DNA of 64,000 nt from contig CATQJL010000316.1 of assembly GCA_958299035.1 (NCBI GenBank), forward strand, positions 90,542,443-90,606,442. The letters are read 5' to 3'. The notes below the pieces were generated by a model, which was not told the origin of the DNA, searched no databases, and saw nothing but the letters and a program-made list of their open reading frames with translations. How positions within the stretch are numbered: position 1 is the first letter of the stretch; the number at the start of each line of letters is the position of its first letter. Made by a program: the position numbers and the translations under genes. Below, piece after piece: positions 47,133 through 59,799 of the stretch. The DNA is from Cylicocyclus nassatus (Eukaryota; Nematoda; Chromadorea; Rhabditida; Strongylidae).

Positions 47133-47624
47133 CTTGCTGACTTACACGGCTCCGCCCGGCCCTGTCAAAACACTATGATAAAGCTCCCATCCCTATCCTG
47201 CAGTCTTTCCCTGTGCCCACTTCTACATACCAACTCCAACTTCCTATTCCCTTTGTGTTAACTATCAGCATGCTCACTTATCCCAGTGCAAATTCCCGGC
47301 CCCGCAACTCAAAATTTACAAAAAAAAATCGATAAAACTATTGGACAATTTTGAGAACTAATTTTGTATTCGTAATCAGCATGCTCAATTACTCCTGTGC
47401 CAACTCCCAGCCCCGTAGCTCAAAGTTTGCAAAAGAATCGATAAAAATCGATAAAATCGATATCGATCGATAATGAAAAGTAGCCTACGACACCCGCTCC
47501 GCCACGAAGTGAATGTGTGCCAAGTTCGGTCCGAATCGGTTCAGAAATAAAAATTTCTATTCGGAACATACATATTTACATACAGACAAAAAGACAAACA
47601 GACATTCAGATTTATATATAAGGT
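47133..47624 (+). mobile_element. non-LTR-like repeat, family A copy 3
   Basis: Head CTTACACGGCTCCGCCCGGC, then CCCTGTCAAAACACTATG, about two tandem units, ATCGATATCGATCGATAATG, CAAGTTCGGTCCGAATCGG and a CATTCAGATTTATATATAAG end. It starts within about 30 bases of the truncated 5' end of the RTE remnant, but in the opposite orientation, so the two are separate insertions. Confidence 0.72.
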
Positions 47625-47639
47625 CTTAATAAGGCATCA

Positions 47640-50290
47640 GGGACGACTTCAAAAATTCTCATGCCGACTACTCGAAGGAGACCAAATAACGGATGGATAG
47701 AACAAACTCTGTAGGATACAAAACACTTTTCTTCTACTTTCCGTTGTTGTTGCTTTTTGTTTGATTTGGTTTTTTGTCAGAATCTTGTTTGATACATTAA
47801 TCCATTGGTCAACTCAAACCTTAAAAAACATTAATCAGCGAGCAATTCAAATGTCATTTGAGTTCTTTTTTCTTTCTAGCGATGTTTTTTGTTTCCGATT
47901 TATGGAACCTTCGGCGATAAAAATATCATGATTCATGTTCTTCAAGGCGCCTCAGACTGCACCCGAATCATTCAAAGTATGATATTCTGAGCCCGTGAAC
48001 GTTCATTTACTTTGTAAAGTTTTAAGTTATAATCCATATTTGAAAGTTTCAAATTCTAAAGTATCAAAGTTCTTATTAATGTGAGACAGTCCTGCCAAAA
48101 TCCAGTAGTTTCAACAATTCCACCAAAAAATTATGGCGAGATATGGAAAGGAAAAATAAATAGATATGTACGTAGGGTTTGCTTTATCTATCTTACCTGG
48201 ACTTCTTCATGGCGTCGGCATAGGAATTCAGAACAAGTGAAATTTAAACACGAAGAAACCATATAGTTTTCAGTAATTTTCAAAAAGCTCGTTGATTGCA
48301 CTGCATTGTTACCATAACCAGCTGAGAGAGGATGAAAAATTATATTGAACTTGCCAAAAACTTTTAAGGGTCTTTGATATGTGAGATGTGGCGTTCATTT
48401 GAATAAGAGAAATCATCGGAAGTTTGGAACAACCTAATATGTTGCTTTCGGTTTTTTACTGTACAAGATTGTCGTTTGGATAAAACGGACAGAACTTCCG
48501 TTTGATATTAGGTTTTCCGGAAAAAAACATCGTCTTTTCTGCTAACATTTGGCATCCTGGCTGGGTGAGCATAAATTGAATGAAGTACAGTTCGGTAAAG
48601 CAAAGCAAGCTCTACAAGGTGCAAATATTTGCGCCGAGTTTGAATTACTATTAATTCCAAAAAATCTATATGCCTAAAAAATCGAAGAAATTGTTAACCG
48701 CATTAGCTGATTGATAAACCATATGTCAATAACTCTTTATTCACAGGTCAACGTCGGCAAGATCGCCTCGTGTTTGGCACGTTTCCATGCCTAAAAAGTA
48801 GTACAACAAAATTTGACATTTTTATCAAAGCAATCCTAAGTATCTCTTAGCGTAAATATTTTGAAATTACAACTATGTGTTTTCAGGTTCAAAACAAGTA
48901 TAAGTTTCCCAAATAGTACCGAAACCAGTAAAACACGGCATTTATAATTTTTGACCTATTTTTGTTTGTTCTGCACATTATTTATTAGAAAAATCAGCAC
49001 TGTACATGACTATTTTGTTGTGTAGAGTGCATGCGTGAACAAATCAAAGGTTGCTAAAAATTCCATAGACGGGGAATCATTTTCTTGGGTGCGAGTCTTT
49101 TTTACAGCGCATATCAGATTTTGTGTGGATATTCGGAAGTTCTGTGGTATAAAATGGTACGCCATTCATTTTTCGTAGTCAACGTGTTGCATATATGATA
49201 CGACATTTTTGCATTTTTTTATTTTCTCAAACCTCATTCAGTCAACTGGTCATTTGAGATAGTATGTTACTTGAGCATTGTTAGATTGAGGAAAAAATGC
49301 AGTTGACGTTCACATCTTTACCCCTAAAGCAAAATTCGAAAATTTGTTTGCAAGTTGCCATTTGCAGTTTTATGATAATTGCATGGATGCAATCACGAGG
49401 TCAGTCAAAAAAGTTTGCGATATCGCTTTTCATCGTGAGAGCCGCGCTTAAATTATGTTTGCACGTTCCATCGAAGCAGAGTACAGGAGATTTCCTCTCT
49501 AGAGTCACCGTTTATGCTGCAGAAGATCGAGAGCATGAGCAGTTGAAGAAAAAAAAATGAACTATGCACGATATATACAAATATCTTGCAAATGCGGTGA
49601 GAAAAATCATTTGCTATGGTCACATGGAAGTTGATGAATGCGTTTCTAGATATCAGTGAAACAATGTAGCATTGTAGTTAATGGAGTATGAGCACCTTTC
49701 TGCAGGAATATTAACGCAAAAAGCAGGCTTTAGAATGGGAAGTAAAGACTTCTCATAAAGTCATTAACATGTGTAACTTACTCCCTCTGCCGTTTTACTC
49801 AGTGAACGTTTGGGAAGACAAAGCGAATTTCACTAAACTTACGCCTAAGAAAAATTCGCAATTTTGCGAGTGGTAACTCTTCTATTGATTTTCAAGCATC
49901 TGTGCGACTGAAAACTACCATATTTTGTCATTCATTTAAAAACGAACGAATGTGTTTATGCCTGCCAATTTAAACACATCGTGCCTTACGACAGAAAAGA
50001 ATGCCGTTTAGATTTGTCATTCTTTGTTTCTAATTTTCTTATTTTATCTGAATGGTTTCATTTGTGTAGTATTGCTTTATTCGAGTTCCTTGAACGGAAA
50101 TCTCAAACGTGCTGTCATTACAAGATTTCTGGTCTCTGCTGGTATGACAGCTTGTAAAACCACCAGTAAAGATTTGAACTTCTCAAGCTTTGACAACGGT
50201 ACGGTAATTCGAATTCGGTTGCTTCGAAGTTGGTTGAGGCTAATTCCACAGTGTGATTCTAATCTGAAGTCGAAGATTCGAGAAAATTTT
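47640..50290. other. intronic sequence, no supported gene
   Basis: AT-rich. A short GGAACAACCTAATA block near 48430 and TATTAGGT near 48520 resemble mariner-like ends but do not form a clear element. Confidence 0.35.
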
Positions 50291-50404
50291 CATGTACGGG
50301 ATGTCTCAAGAGATGTGCACACTGTTTGATAGTTAGTGACTCCCTTGCTCGTCTTGCGCAGTGTATCAGGTACCATTCTGTATACAGATGTTCTTTTCTG
50401 GACC

Positions 50405-50581
50405 GCCAAACTTTGCATACAATTCGGGGTGGGTGTCGTAGGCTGCTTTTCTTATCGATCGACATCGATTTCATCGATTTTTTGCAAAGTTTGAGCAACG
50501 GGGTGGAAGTTGGCAGGGGTTGAGCATGCTGATTACGAATAATATTGAGATGGCAGGGCGGAGCCGGGTTTGCCAGCTAGT
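50405..50581 (-). mobile_element. family A fragment, copy 4
   Basis: On the minus strand it reads CGGCTCCGCCCTGCCAT, CGTAATCAGCATGCTCAACC, GCTCAAACTTTGCAAAAAAT and ATCGATCGATAAGAAAAGCA. It is one internal unit with flanks, shortened at both ends. Confidence 0.65.
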
Positions 50582-50603
50582 AACTCATAAGAAGCTCGAA
50601 GTA

Positions 50604-51101
50604 TTAGGTTGAAGAAAGTTCTGTCGCACCATTTTCAAAAACTCATAACTTCTGATTTTTCCAGCCGATGACTGCTCTGATTTTTGTGTGAAAGAGATGA
50701 AAAGTTACGATTTTCGAGCAAGCAATACAAAAGGGCGAATTTGATTTATTTTGGTATTTTCCAGGAAAATCGTAACTTTTCAAAGAGACGCTCAATCGGC
50801 GCCTTTTTTGCACTGTTAGAAAGAGCTAGTGCAAGAAGCCACAATACTGACTGTTTCGATTTTTGTTCCAGTTTCCGATTTTTTATGACACTACACAGAA
50901 AGTGAATTTTGAGTAATTTTTTTCTACCGCTCCTATCTATGCAACAAATGACCATTAGTAAGCAGCTAAGATGTCATTATGAAGAGCACGACTTACTCTT
51001 TCATACAAAAATAAAAGCAATCAAATCAGTCGTAAAAGTCAGAAGTTATGAATTTTTGAAAAAAAATTTTTTGGTGCGACAAAACTTTCGTTTCAACCTA
51101 A
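50604..51101. mobile_element. mariner-like foldback element, family M copy 2
   Basis: Left end TTAGGTTGAAGAAAGTTCTG and right end, inverted, TTAGGTTGAAACGAAAGTTT, with TA outside both. Arms continue through TCGCACCA and AAAACTCATAACTTCTGA. 498 bp, non-coding. Confidence 0.8.
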
Positions 51102-52225
51102 TACATTGTTCATATTCAAAGTCAGTGAATCTGACTAGCCAATGTAAGTGCTTTTAGCATGTCTGGTTTCTTTTCGGAGGCAAAATGTAGCCTTTAACTG
51201 CTAAAATCCTTTTTTCAAAGCCCCCACCTTTGCTTTACCGCATCAAAGCTTGCTGGTGATTGGCGCCATATTGTAAACCCAAGTTGAAGACAGCTTTAAA
51301 GTGGTACCTGAAGATTGTCAAGAGGGAAGCTAGTTCTATAAAAATAGTACTTAAAGACTTGCGTAAAGGTAGTGTATCGAAGCGACAGAGTTATGAACAA
51401 TCGAACAGCATCTTTCCGGGACACCCCGCGTATTTGGTATATTACATAGCATTGTAAGCTGCGAACGAAGTGTGCAATACGAGGAAGTTCCACAATGAAC
51501 TGACGTTTGATAGGGACTTCTGGCACAGTTTTGAATCAATGGCTGGATATTGACTGCGTTGACTAGAGCTATCTGATAAGGTAGAACAAGGTCTTCTTTT
51601 TCTAAGAATAAGAAATAACAATCCTAACTCTGCATCTGCACATTTTGCTAGTCTTCTCAAGGCATAGCTAAAGCAGGCCATTGTTGCTTTCTCCCACTGC
51701 TCGAATTTCCCAACGACATGGGTGCTTAAAATTGCTTTCTGAAAACCTTCATTGACATGTAACATTTCTCCTGCGCGCATTGGGCAATGTATCAGAATTT
51801 TGGCTTTAGTAGGAGCGAAAATGTTTTTCGATTTTTTGCCTTTCTTGTGAACTTGTTCGCTTCCATACTATGGAAGCTTGTGTCTGTTCATTGGAGGCTT
51901 ACTCAGGCATTGCAACGCTGCAACTTTTTGTTGATTTACTTATTTGACTGAATTATGTCCTGCAATGGTATTGCTCTTTGAGCCGAATGCTTGTACAGAA
52001 ATGTTGAATCCTGCCCAATAGTGTCTTGCTGTTTGGGACGAAATAGATTTTGGAGATCAACTCAGACAACTCTTTTCAAAAAATCAGTTCAAATGCTTAG
52101 CAAGCTGCCTTCAATCTAATGTTTTTCTTGTGATCGTAAGTTGCGGTGCCTTACTATTTGTTAAGGCCAGTCATTTTCACTCACAAAAAAACACAAGGCA
52201 TAAAAAATTTATCTGTTTTTTTCAG

Positions 52226-52309
52226 ATCTCTTCTCGTTCCAGCCAAATTCGCTACTCCAGTACCCAATGCTCTCATCTTTTGGAAGAAATCCACAAATGA
52301 ATGCTGTAG
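52226..52309 (+). CDS. candidate exon 8 of the main gene
   Basis: Acceptor CTGTTTTTTTCAG. Phase 2 in matches the exon at 44053. It reads LFSFQPNSLLQYPMLSSFGR then NPQMNA. Two donors overlap: GCT|GTAGGT (end 52305, phase 0) and GTAG|GTTTTG (end 52309, phase 1). The first links in frame to the exon at 53748. Confidence 0.5.
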
Positions 52310-53747
52310 GTTTTGATAAATCCAGATTTCTTGTTTCTTTCTGCTTTACCTTATAAGATTTGATATGGTCTAGATTGATTTCTTAAGGCGAATTGATGTC
52401 AGTCTTATGGAACTTTTCTATGGGTTTTTCACTCTATGTCTTGCATGGAAGTGTCAAACTCTGCTGATTCATTTCATCGAATTTCCATAACTCTTACTGT
52501 TGAGCCAATTCTAACCACCTGCCAAATAAATTGCTCATATTACGGGTAGCCTAGACTGCGCGGTGTTTACATAGTCGTAGCAGAAAATATTCTTGGCAGG
52601 TTAAACGAAAAATGAAGATAGTGTTTACTCGAATCTTACTTTCCAACGTGGTTTGAACCTCAACTTTAAAAGGCAGGTGAAAGTTGCCAGTGAACATTTT
52701 TCCCTAATTCAGCATAAGATGACCTTTCTGGAGCTCGATGTAGCATGCCTACCTCAATTAGAAGCTTTGCCAATACTTCGCAATGTTCTCCTTGTTGTGC
52801 AAAAGGTGCGCAACACCATCGTTTACAAAAATAGCAGCAAAAGTGAAATCAAAGTTAGAGATATCTTGGCGTGTGCATTGATGACGTGAAGCTAGGTGGC
52901 ATTCATGAATATTCACACTCACAATTTCCGTACTCTGCTGTAGCCACCTTTGCCAATTTTGCGTGGAGTCAACCTAAGGTCGGTAAGATAGCTGAGTAGC
53001 AGTCGCGGTCCAGTTCTTTTCGAAAGGGGAGGGGGGGGGGTGCTATATAATTCTTTTCAGAAAGGGTGTGACGTTAGTACGCCCTCCGGAAACATTTTTG
53101 GAATATCTTTCCGAAATTCTTGCTTGCGGATGGATTTTTGAAAATTCAAAAAATTTTGATTCGTCAAAAGAACAGGTCATTCGCGCCATTTTATAATTCG
53201 TGTAGCCTACTCTGAAAAGCCTTGACAAGCGTTCCCGGTAGGGGAGCCTTTTTGTATAGTTTTTATCATGTGTTTGAACAGCGCTAGAACTTTCGCAAAG
53301 GTCTACGGCTGTTGATGAACTTGTTTAACAGTAGATACTACTGTAGCTTTGCTACTATTGAAAATGGTTCATCGATCAAGAAAGGCTGCTCATATTAACA
53401 CGTTTCGGACCGGTGCTGCACATGGTACAGCACGCTGCTTTGAAAGATCTTTTTGACGTCTTTAGGAGGTTTTCTTTTACTCCAAGGTTATCAAGCCGAA
53501 GGCTAATCTCCTACTTTTCAAGTGACTCTGTAGAGTTGTGCCCCCGGTATTTATTTAGGAGATATGAGGACAAATCGAACAACAGTTGCAACAAAGTGCG
53601 GCAACGCGAACGACGCGTTCGACGTCGCAACTTTCCTTTGCTTTGATATCAAAGAGAAAAACCGTAGTTTCAGTACTGATGTATAGCGTTTCCAACATAG
53701 ATACTTTGGAATATATTACAAACTAAGTTCTTGTTCCTATTTTTCAG

Positions 53748-53823
53748 GAAAGCACAAAAGTCCTTCTCAAGCGACAAAATTCCACTTCGAATTCACTTAG
53801 AACTTTGGGTATGGAACTTAGCT
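53748..53823 (+). CDS. candidate last exon of the main gene
   Basis: Acceptor TTCCTATTTTTCAG. In phase 0 it reads ESTKVLLKRQNSTSNSLRTL, GMELS and a TGA. If the previous exon uses its second donor, the frame instead ends at a TAG after 16 codons. A GTATGG donor at 53809 is a third option. KRQNSTS could be a basophilic kinase site, by sequence only. No AATAAA signal was seen directly downstream. Confidence 0.45.
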
Positions 53824-53980
53824 GACAAGCTGATTACAGATGTAGCACACAGTCCACGGAATGCGGTCCCTTTGTTGGCTTATGGCTGAAAGCACTCTTT
53901 TTCGTCGCGCGCGATTTCACGGTCCAAAACGTGTTAACGATGGCGATGTGAGGTCTCGTCACGCTTACATTATACTCACA

Positions 53981-54426
53981 TTAAAGGCAGTGTCCCGGCA
54001 GATTTTGCATTTCCTTCTTTTTGCATGTTTTGGGCCTTTTCGACCCGTAGATCCCGAATTTGAGCTTTGAAACGGTCGAGAAGACTTTTTTCGGGGCGTT
54101 TATCCAATTTCCAAAAGGCAGCTCGGACGAGAATTTCAATGGAAAATTGGGAGGCACCGGCACGAAGACCCTGCCGCCTGTAATTTTTGCTTTAAATAGT
54201 ATGTACACATAAATAGTAATGCGGAGAGCGGTAGTGGGGTCCCGCGCCGAACAGGTAAGAGAAGTCGTCCGGCAGCGCGCCGATTGGGGTTGCGCGCGCC
54301 GGTTCGAGGGCCATTTTCTCGGCGTGGAACATCAACCAGCCGGACTGGGCCTGGGGGTGAGGTGACCAGGAACCACAACGCAGCTATATCCCCTAAGGTG
54401 CGAATCTGCCTGGACACTGCCTTCAA
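53981..54426. mobile_element. family E element copy 2
   Basis: Left end TTAAAGGCAGTGTCCCGGCA and right end CTGCCTGGACACTGCCTTCAA are complementary over about 20 bases. It begins with TTAA like family D, and its TIR differs from D mainly in AGGCAGTG versus AGGCACCG. It follows about 160 bases after the candidate end of the main gene, so it may lie in its 3' UTR. Confidence 0.65.
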
Positions 54427-54819
54427 GTGGCATGGCATGGCACGTAGAAATGGTTGTTTTTTTTTCTCCCAAATCCCCAGCTGAAAAATTATTTTTAATC
54501 GCTTTGCTCCTAGCGTCGTTCGAAGATCTCAGCCATGTAGTTTTTTCGTTACCACTTTTTTCTTCGTTTTTCTCCGAAGTGAAAGTGCAGACCTCTTTCG
54601 CACTTTCCCAGTTTTTTTCTTTTTATGTTTAGCTTGTTCGAAAAAAAACGCTCTCGAGCAAACCTTTAGCCTTTAAAGCAGAACTCAGCAGAGTTTATTT
54701 TTGGTGATATTGATGATAATCTCAGAAATATTACGCATTGAATTACTCAACAAACAAACTTTTTATTGTCGAAAACCGCGAAAATTCATAACTTTAGCAT
54801 TGCTTGGCACTACTATATG

Positions 54820-55089
54820 CAACCAGCAGTCAGTCCCTCGTCCCTCACGAGGGAACGAGGAACGCTTCGAACGGAGCAAAGCGCACACATTTTCGTTCGT
54901 TATCTGAGAACTGCACGTGGCCAAGGCGAGTGCCGGCTCCAAAAAAAAATCCACTGGTCAGCTGAGCATGCACGCGTCACGAGCAACTATACGATTTGCA
55001 CTTTTGGTGCCTGGAGCACTCGTTGCACTATTAGTGTTTTTTGGATGCAGCGAATAGAAAATAAGGATGAAATGCTTTTTTGAAAGCGC
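54820..55089. promoter_or_regulatory. GC-rich island with a strong plus-strand donor
   Basis: The stretch has more CG than its surroundings and ends CAACAAAG|GTGAGTCTGG, a very good donor. An ATG near 54968 opens only 29 codons with a hydrophobic run (FALLVPGALVALLVFFGCS) before a stop, upstream of that donor. A non-coding first exon is possible. No transcription evidence in the sequence itself. Confidence 0.25.
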
Positions 55090-55369
55090 AACAAAGGTGA
55101 GTCTGGATCAAAAATCGTGTGGCATGTTCAGCTTGGAAGGAAGTAAGAGAAGAATTTTTGCATTTCTTACACTGCCCCTATGAATTTCGATCTTTTCTTG
55201 AAGATGTAATCTCCTACAAAGTAGTTTTCTAAACAGTTAATATAGTTTTATTTTTTTCAGTTCTCATGAGTTTGTAACCCTATTGATTATGGTCAGCCAA
55301 AACAGTTATAGTCTTGAGGTTTTTTTTCTGACAACACTTGTTTTTCTGATAGAAATTGTCGGTCTGGCT

Positions 55370-55575
55370 ACGAGTGGCGCAGTGATAAAGGGCGGACTGA
55401 AGTTTGATGCCGCCTCGCGCCAATGAAGCCTTCTACCCTATGGGGCGGTAAATTAGTACAAGGGAGAATAGAAGAAGCGCTGAATTGGTAATCCGCAGGC
55501 CTCCCGAAGTCACTGTAAAAGGCTTACACGCATTCAGCTGCGTCTCCAACTAAGTAGAATGCGTTTGGAGCATGC
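55370..55575 (+). mobile_element. tRNA-headed SINE, family S copy 2
   Basis: Starts CGAGTGGCGCAGTGATAAAG, an A-box match, and aligns through CTACCCTATGGGGCGGTAAA, CAGGCCTCCCGAAGTCACTG and TAAAAGGCTTACACGCATTC with the minus-strand copy at 2990-3216. The B box is lost. Confidence 0.55.
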
Positions 55576-55799
55576 TCCTGTGTGACAACTCTGAATCCTT
55601 CATTGTTTATTTATCGTCGTTCTTCAAGTAGTTGGGGGTGGGGTATTTTATCGTTCCTCGAATGTTGATTTTGGTTCCAGTCGGTTACGGAGTGCCATCC
55701 TTCAGCAACATACAGCTTCGTTTTGGAGTATACAATATATTTTGTTAAGCCAGTCTACTGCAGCCATCTTCATCGATCGCTGAATCTTTAGCGAACGCT

Positions 55800-56410
55800 C
55801 GGATGCTCTCAGACCAGAACGTCGGCACGAAATATAGGTTATGTGGTGCTGCTCTGGCCACGCCTCTGTTTCCGAGGCCGAGGAGATCGTTTTTTGGATT
55901 GGCTACGTCGCGGCGTCGCTATAGATCTGCTCATTGGCTGTTCTGGCTCCTCGATTCGGCCAGTTTGTGCGGAGTCCACCTGCTTTACCCGGCTGAATGG
56001 CGCTTTCGGTTGTTACGCCTTACGAGGGCACAAACCCGGTGTGTTATCTACAGGTTATCATTTTTGTATGTTATATTGTAAACTGATCCCGTTCGCTGAA
56101 GCGGCCAGTCGCCATCGCAGCGCAGCGATCGCGCGGCGCTGCGCGTAGATTCAAGTTTAATTCGGACATTCGAACGTGTCCGCGAACGCGATTTTTGCAC
56201 TTTTTCGACTGACCGAATGGCCTGTTCGGCTATTACCCGCAGACACACTCACACATAAGAGGGGCGGACTAACCCATTTTTTCTGCAAACGCAGGCGTTC
56301 GCCCTCGATTTTTTTCTCCACGACGGTACCTAAAATCACCGTTCTTTGTCCAAGCCGTACAACGCGAATGTCGGTTTTTTTTCGCTTTGTCGTCACTGGC
56401 GTGTAATTTG
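55800..56410. promoter_or_regulatory. GC-rich island with two inverted CCAAT boxes
   Basis: GGATTGGCTACG (ATTGG at 55898-55902) and TCATTGGCTG (ATTGG at 55933-55937) are two inverted CCAAT boxes 35 bp apart, a usual NF-Y arrangement. The island continues through a palindromic GCGCAGCGATCGCGCGGCGC block near 56120. An 85-codon minus frame (56157-56414) with a basic stretch (TKRKKTDIRVVRLGQRTVIL) may be part of an exon, but CG-rich DNA stays open by chance. Confidence 0.3.
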
Positions 56411-57339
56411 TCACCGAGCCATCGGTTTGAAAGTGGAAATTTAGCGAAAGTCGACCTGGCAGTAGTGAGGGTTGAACATGATCATGCCTTCATCTGAGAA
56501 TCGCTAAGCATCCTTCTCTTTCTCCGAGATTGACTGACTTGTGATCACGGTGAACAGGTAGAAATAAGTATTCTTTCCTAAGTCTTGAACTTTTAGGAGT
56601 AATGCTCCCAAAGCTTGTGATTTATGTTCTTGAGATGAGGTCAAAAGCTTCTTCTTGTTTCAAAGTGAGAGGGAGTCTTCTTGGTGAATCTTCACTTGTT
56701 TGTATAGGGCGCTGTTTTTATTTCTTCCCTGGCACATACAATTGTGCAGTCAGGTTAGGTTTCAAGATGGGCTTAAAAAATGAAGCATGTCACATCCCCT
56801 ACATGTCATCACGGAAAAATTGCTGTATTAGGAGCGCTAGCTTTTCTGCATATGATCACATCAACTGTCGCCAAGAGTTTATCCTTGGATAGATCAGAGG
56901 AAAATAGGCTTGTTATGCTGGTCATTTTAGTGATATTTGATTCATGAAATCAATGTTATTTGAGTTGTGGTTTTCTCTTCAGTCGGTAAACTATCATTAC
57001 ACACATCCTACTTGAGCTGACTTTAGATTCTCATCAAAAAGGGAAAATCCGAGATCTGTCTCTTCATTGATGAGAATTTGGTTTCCTTGACCTACCATGA
57101 TTTAAAAGCATCTATAAAATCTAAATCTGATTTTTCGGAGGGCGAGAATGTGGCTTAACCTTTTTTTGAGTCCTACCAAATTGGGCGGTGCTTCAACTGA
57201 AAAGCTATTTGGACCTTTGCAGCTTTTGATATATGAATGCAAGAATTCTCCTCCATTTCGAATGCTCCTCTAGGGTAGATCGCACATCTCTCGTCAATCA
57301 TTATGAAGGAATAGAACTTAATAATAAAACTATTCTCTA

Positions 57340-58390
57340 TGCAATTCATACGGCGCACACGCAGTTACGGCCGCGTTTTTCCTCACGCCAAAGCACAGAG
57401 AACGACAATTGCCTCGCTAGAATCGAGGTGGGCGCCTTTTGAGGAGCGCAGCTTGTTTTTTGCGAAATCGCAGCACTCTCACCACACACAGCAACATTTG
57501 CTGCAGTTCGCAACCTGTTCCATCTACAAAACTTTTTTTCTTCCACCGGCGACACGTAGTGCCTCGCAAATCTAACAGTTGGTACAGTACGCCTCTGTTT
57601 TACACGTACTACCTGAGTAAGAGCATACGGTAGGGCAAAGTATTTAATAAGAGTGACTCAGGAGGTTACCCATGCTTTGAATGCTTTGCAAATACTATGC
57701 TGAGCGGTGACAGTGACAGTATAAAGCAGCTTTTGTTAGCCTTGAATTAACTGATGCCAATCTACACAAGAAGGTTAGTATCATTGCGAAAAGACCCTTC
57801 GCTTTACTTTCTTCAATGGGTCGCTTTGCCAACTGTCAGACGACTTCCTTATTGATTGCTTGACACAGTAAAAACGAAGACGCAATGCTTGTAGTAACGC
57901 TGCTGTTTGTCCAACAAGCATTTGATTCGAACGAATACCATAGGAGATATTTGGACGCTGGTCCCCGTTTGGCACCATTTCGCACTTCCTACTTCACTGA
58001 ATAATGCGCCAAAGTGCGAAGAGAGTACATTTTAGTCAGCGAGCAATTCACCCCTCTCGCTTTCTAGTTGCCCTCTGTGTTCCTAGCGTTTTTGTTTGGT
58101 TTTTTCGTACTCGTACCACCCGCAAAGTCGTCACAAAATGTACGCGAACTGATGTACTCAGAGCCGGGTGGCGAAGCCCCAGCTACTGCCCCCAAATGGT
58201 CACAAAACCACGCCCATCGATGAGAGAATCTGATCGAAACGGAGAAGGAGGCACGTTCGGAAAGCTTTACCATGATGAAAAGCGAGAGAGGAGGGACGAG
58301 TACACACGCCACGAGGAAGAGACGGGAATCTTCGTTTTTTCAGTGCGCTTTCCACGTTTTTTCTCCTTTCGCTTGAATAGCCATATTATC
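57340..58390. other. two further GC-rich patches, no gene supported
   Basis: 57340-57580 and 58000-58390 are richer in CG than the DNA between them and hold overlapping open frames on several strands, including a 130-codon plus frame at 58004. I could not attach splice partners. Confidence 0.25.
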
Positions 58391-59099
58391 GGGTAGATAG
58401 AAGCTTTTCAAAGCAGCATGTTATCAAACGGTCTCGTTACGGCACTACTTAGGCAACTGAAATTGGGAGAATATTATAGTACCTTTTCAAAAAAAGGTTA
58501 GCGCTCAAGAAAGCGTACAGAACTACGATCAAAGCATATGCAGAGCGATTAAAAAAGTAATTGTTATTTTCAATATTCTGACTTGTTATTAGTTTGCGAT
58601 AAATTTGATTACAACTTAGTACTTACCATGTCGTCATGCCTTTCATCTCTTATTTGTTATATATTCGATCTACATCTTCCCTGTGCTTTACTCCCACTTT
58701 CTAAAGTGGTTTCCGCCCTCATAACTCTGATGTCCCATGGATGTAAATTAACTCCGTCACTTTAGTACTGCAAGACTTATTTCTTGGACGCCCTTTTCCA
58801 TTAAAAAACATCAAATATTTGTTCATCCTTTCGAAAAAGTGGATCCTTTCATACGAAAGAAAGGAAAAGACTGTAGGTTTTTGGATCTATTATCGTAAAT
58901 AGTTTAGTCGGAAATTTAATTGCAGTGGAAGATTGAGTGAATAAGATTACAAGGGTTTTGTATAGATATTACTGATGTGACCACAAAACCATTCTACTCA
59001 TAGATCGAAGTCGTTCACTGCATCTATTCGCGACTAAAGTTGCCATTAGTACAATTGTGATTCCGACTAATATGGAGTGCAAATTAGCAGTCAGGGTAC

Positions 59100-59789
59100 C
59101 TGACACTATATGAGCGCACTTTATCCACTGTTAGGAAGCAGCACGAGGTGTTCGTAAAGCGTGACAGGAAGTACCGCTGCATGTTTCACAGAGTCCACAA
59201 GGACAAACGTACAAGGCTGTTCCACGTCGAGGCGCAGCCCTCGCCGGCGCAGCTTCTCGTTTGAGAGAGAGCTGATGCCGCGTATAGACGAGGAGGGAAG
59301 CAAGCTAGCGAGGGAGACGGGTAGCCGTTCGTTTTTCCCCTCATTTTTTATCGCGCACGACTAGAAGTGCACGCGTTCGCGGCCTGGCACGGGCGCGTGC
59401 GACGCGCATCAAAGTGCAGAAAAAATAGACCACTACACACTGTGCTGACCCGCATTCGTAGCGCAAAAACGTCGCCATCCACGCAGTTTTTATCGCCTGT
59501 TGTAGGGTGAATATCGCTGGGGTACGCCTCTTCGCATAACGTAAAAAAAATCACCCGATGGTAGAAAAGAAGTCTGTGATGGCGCAAGCCGGCTGGTCGC
59601 TCCCTTGCTGTGTTCTCATGTCGGCAGAATCGCTGCGATATTGCTTCGGCACTGCCACAGCCGCCGTCAGCCAATCACGGACGAATGTCTCGGTTACTGT
59701 AGGTTGCTTTGGCCGCCTAACTACGCATGAAACACAGCAACATATAATTCGACGGACCACATCCTGACCACGGTGTAAACATGTCTCTC
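59100..59789 (+). promoter_or_regulatory. possible promoter and first exon
   Basis: A GC-rich stretch contains CAGCCAATCACGG (CCAAT at 59671-59675). About 100 bases on, an ATG (59779) gives MSL before a strong CAG|GTAAGACTT donor at 59790, with an in-frame TAA upstream. This looks like a short first coding exon on the plus strand. No second exon was identified before the window ends. Confidence 0.3.
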
Positions 59790-59799
59790 AGGTAAGACT

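Larger units (their letters stand above)
50297..51430. mobile_element. family F element copy 5 carrying two later insertions
   Basis: Left end CGGGATGTCTCAAGAGATGT and right end CATCTTTCCGGGACACCCCG with TA outside each. The outer part keeps the F family blocks (CACTGTTTGATAGTTAGTGA; GTTATGAACAATCGAACAG). Inside are a family A fragment (50405-50581) and a mariner-like foldback (50604-51101). Confidence 0.7.
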
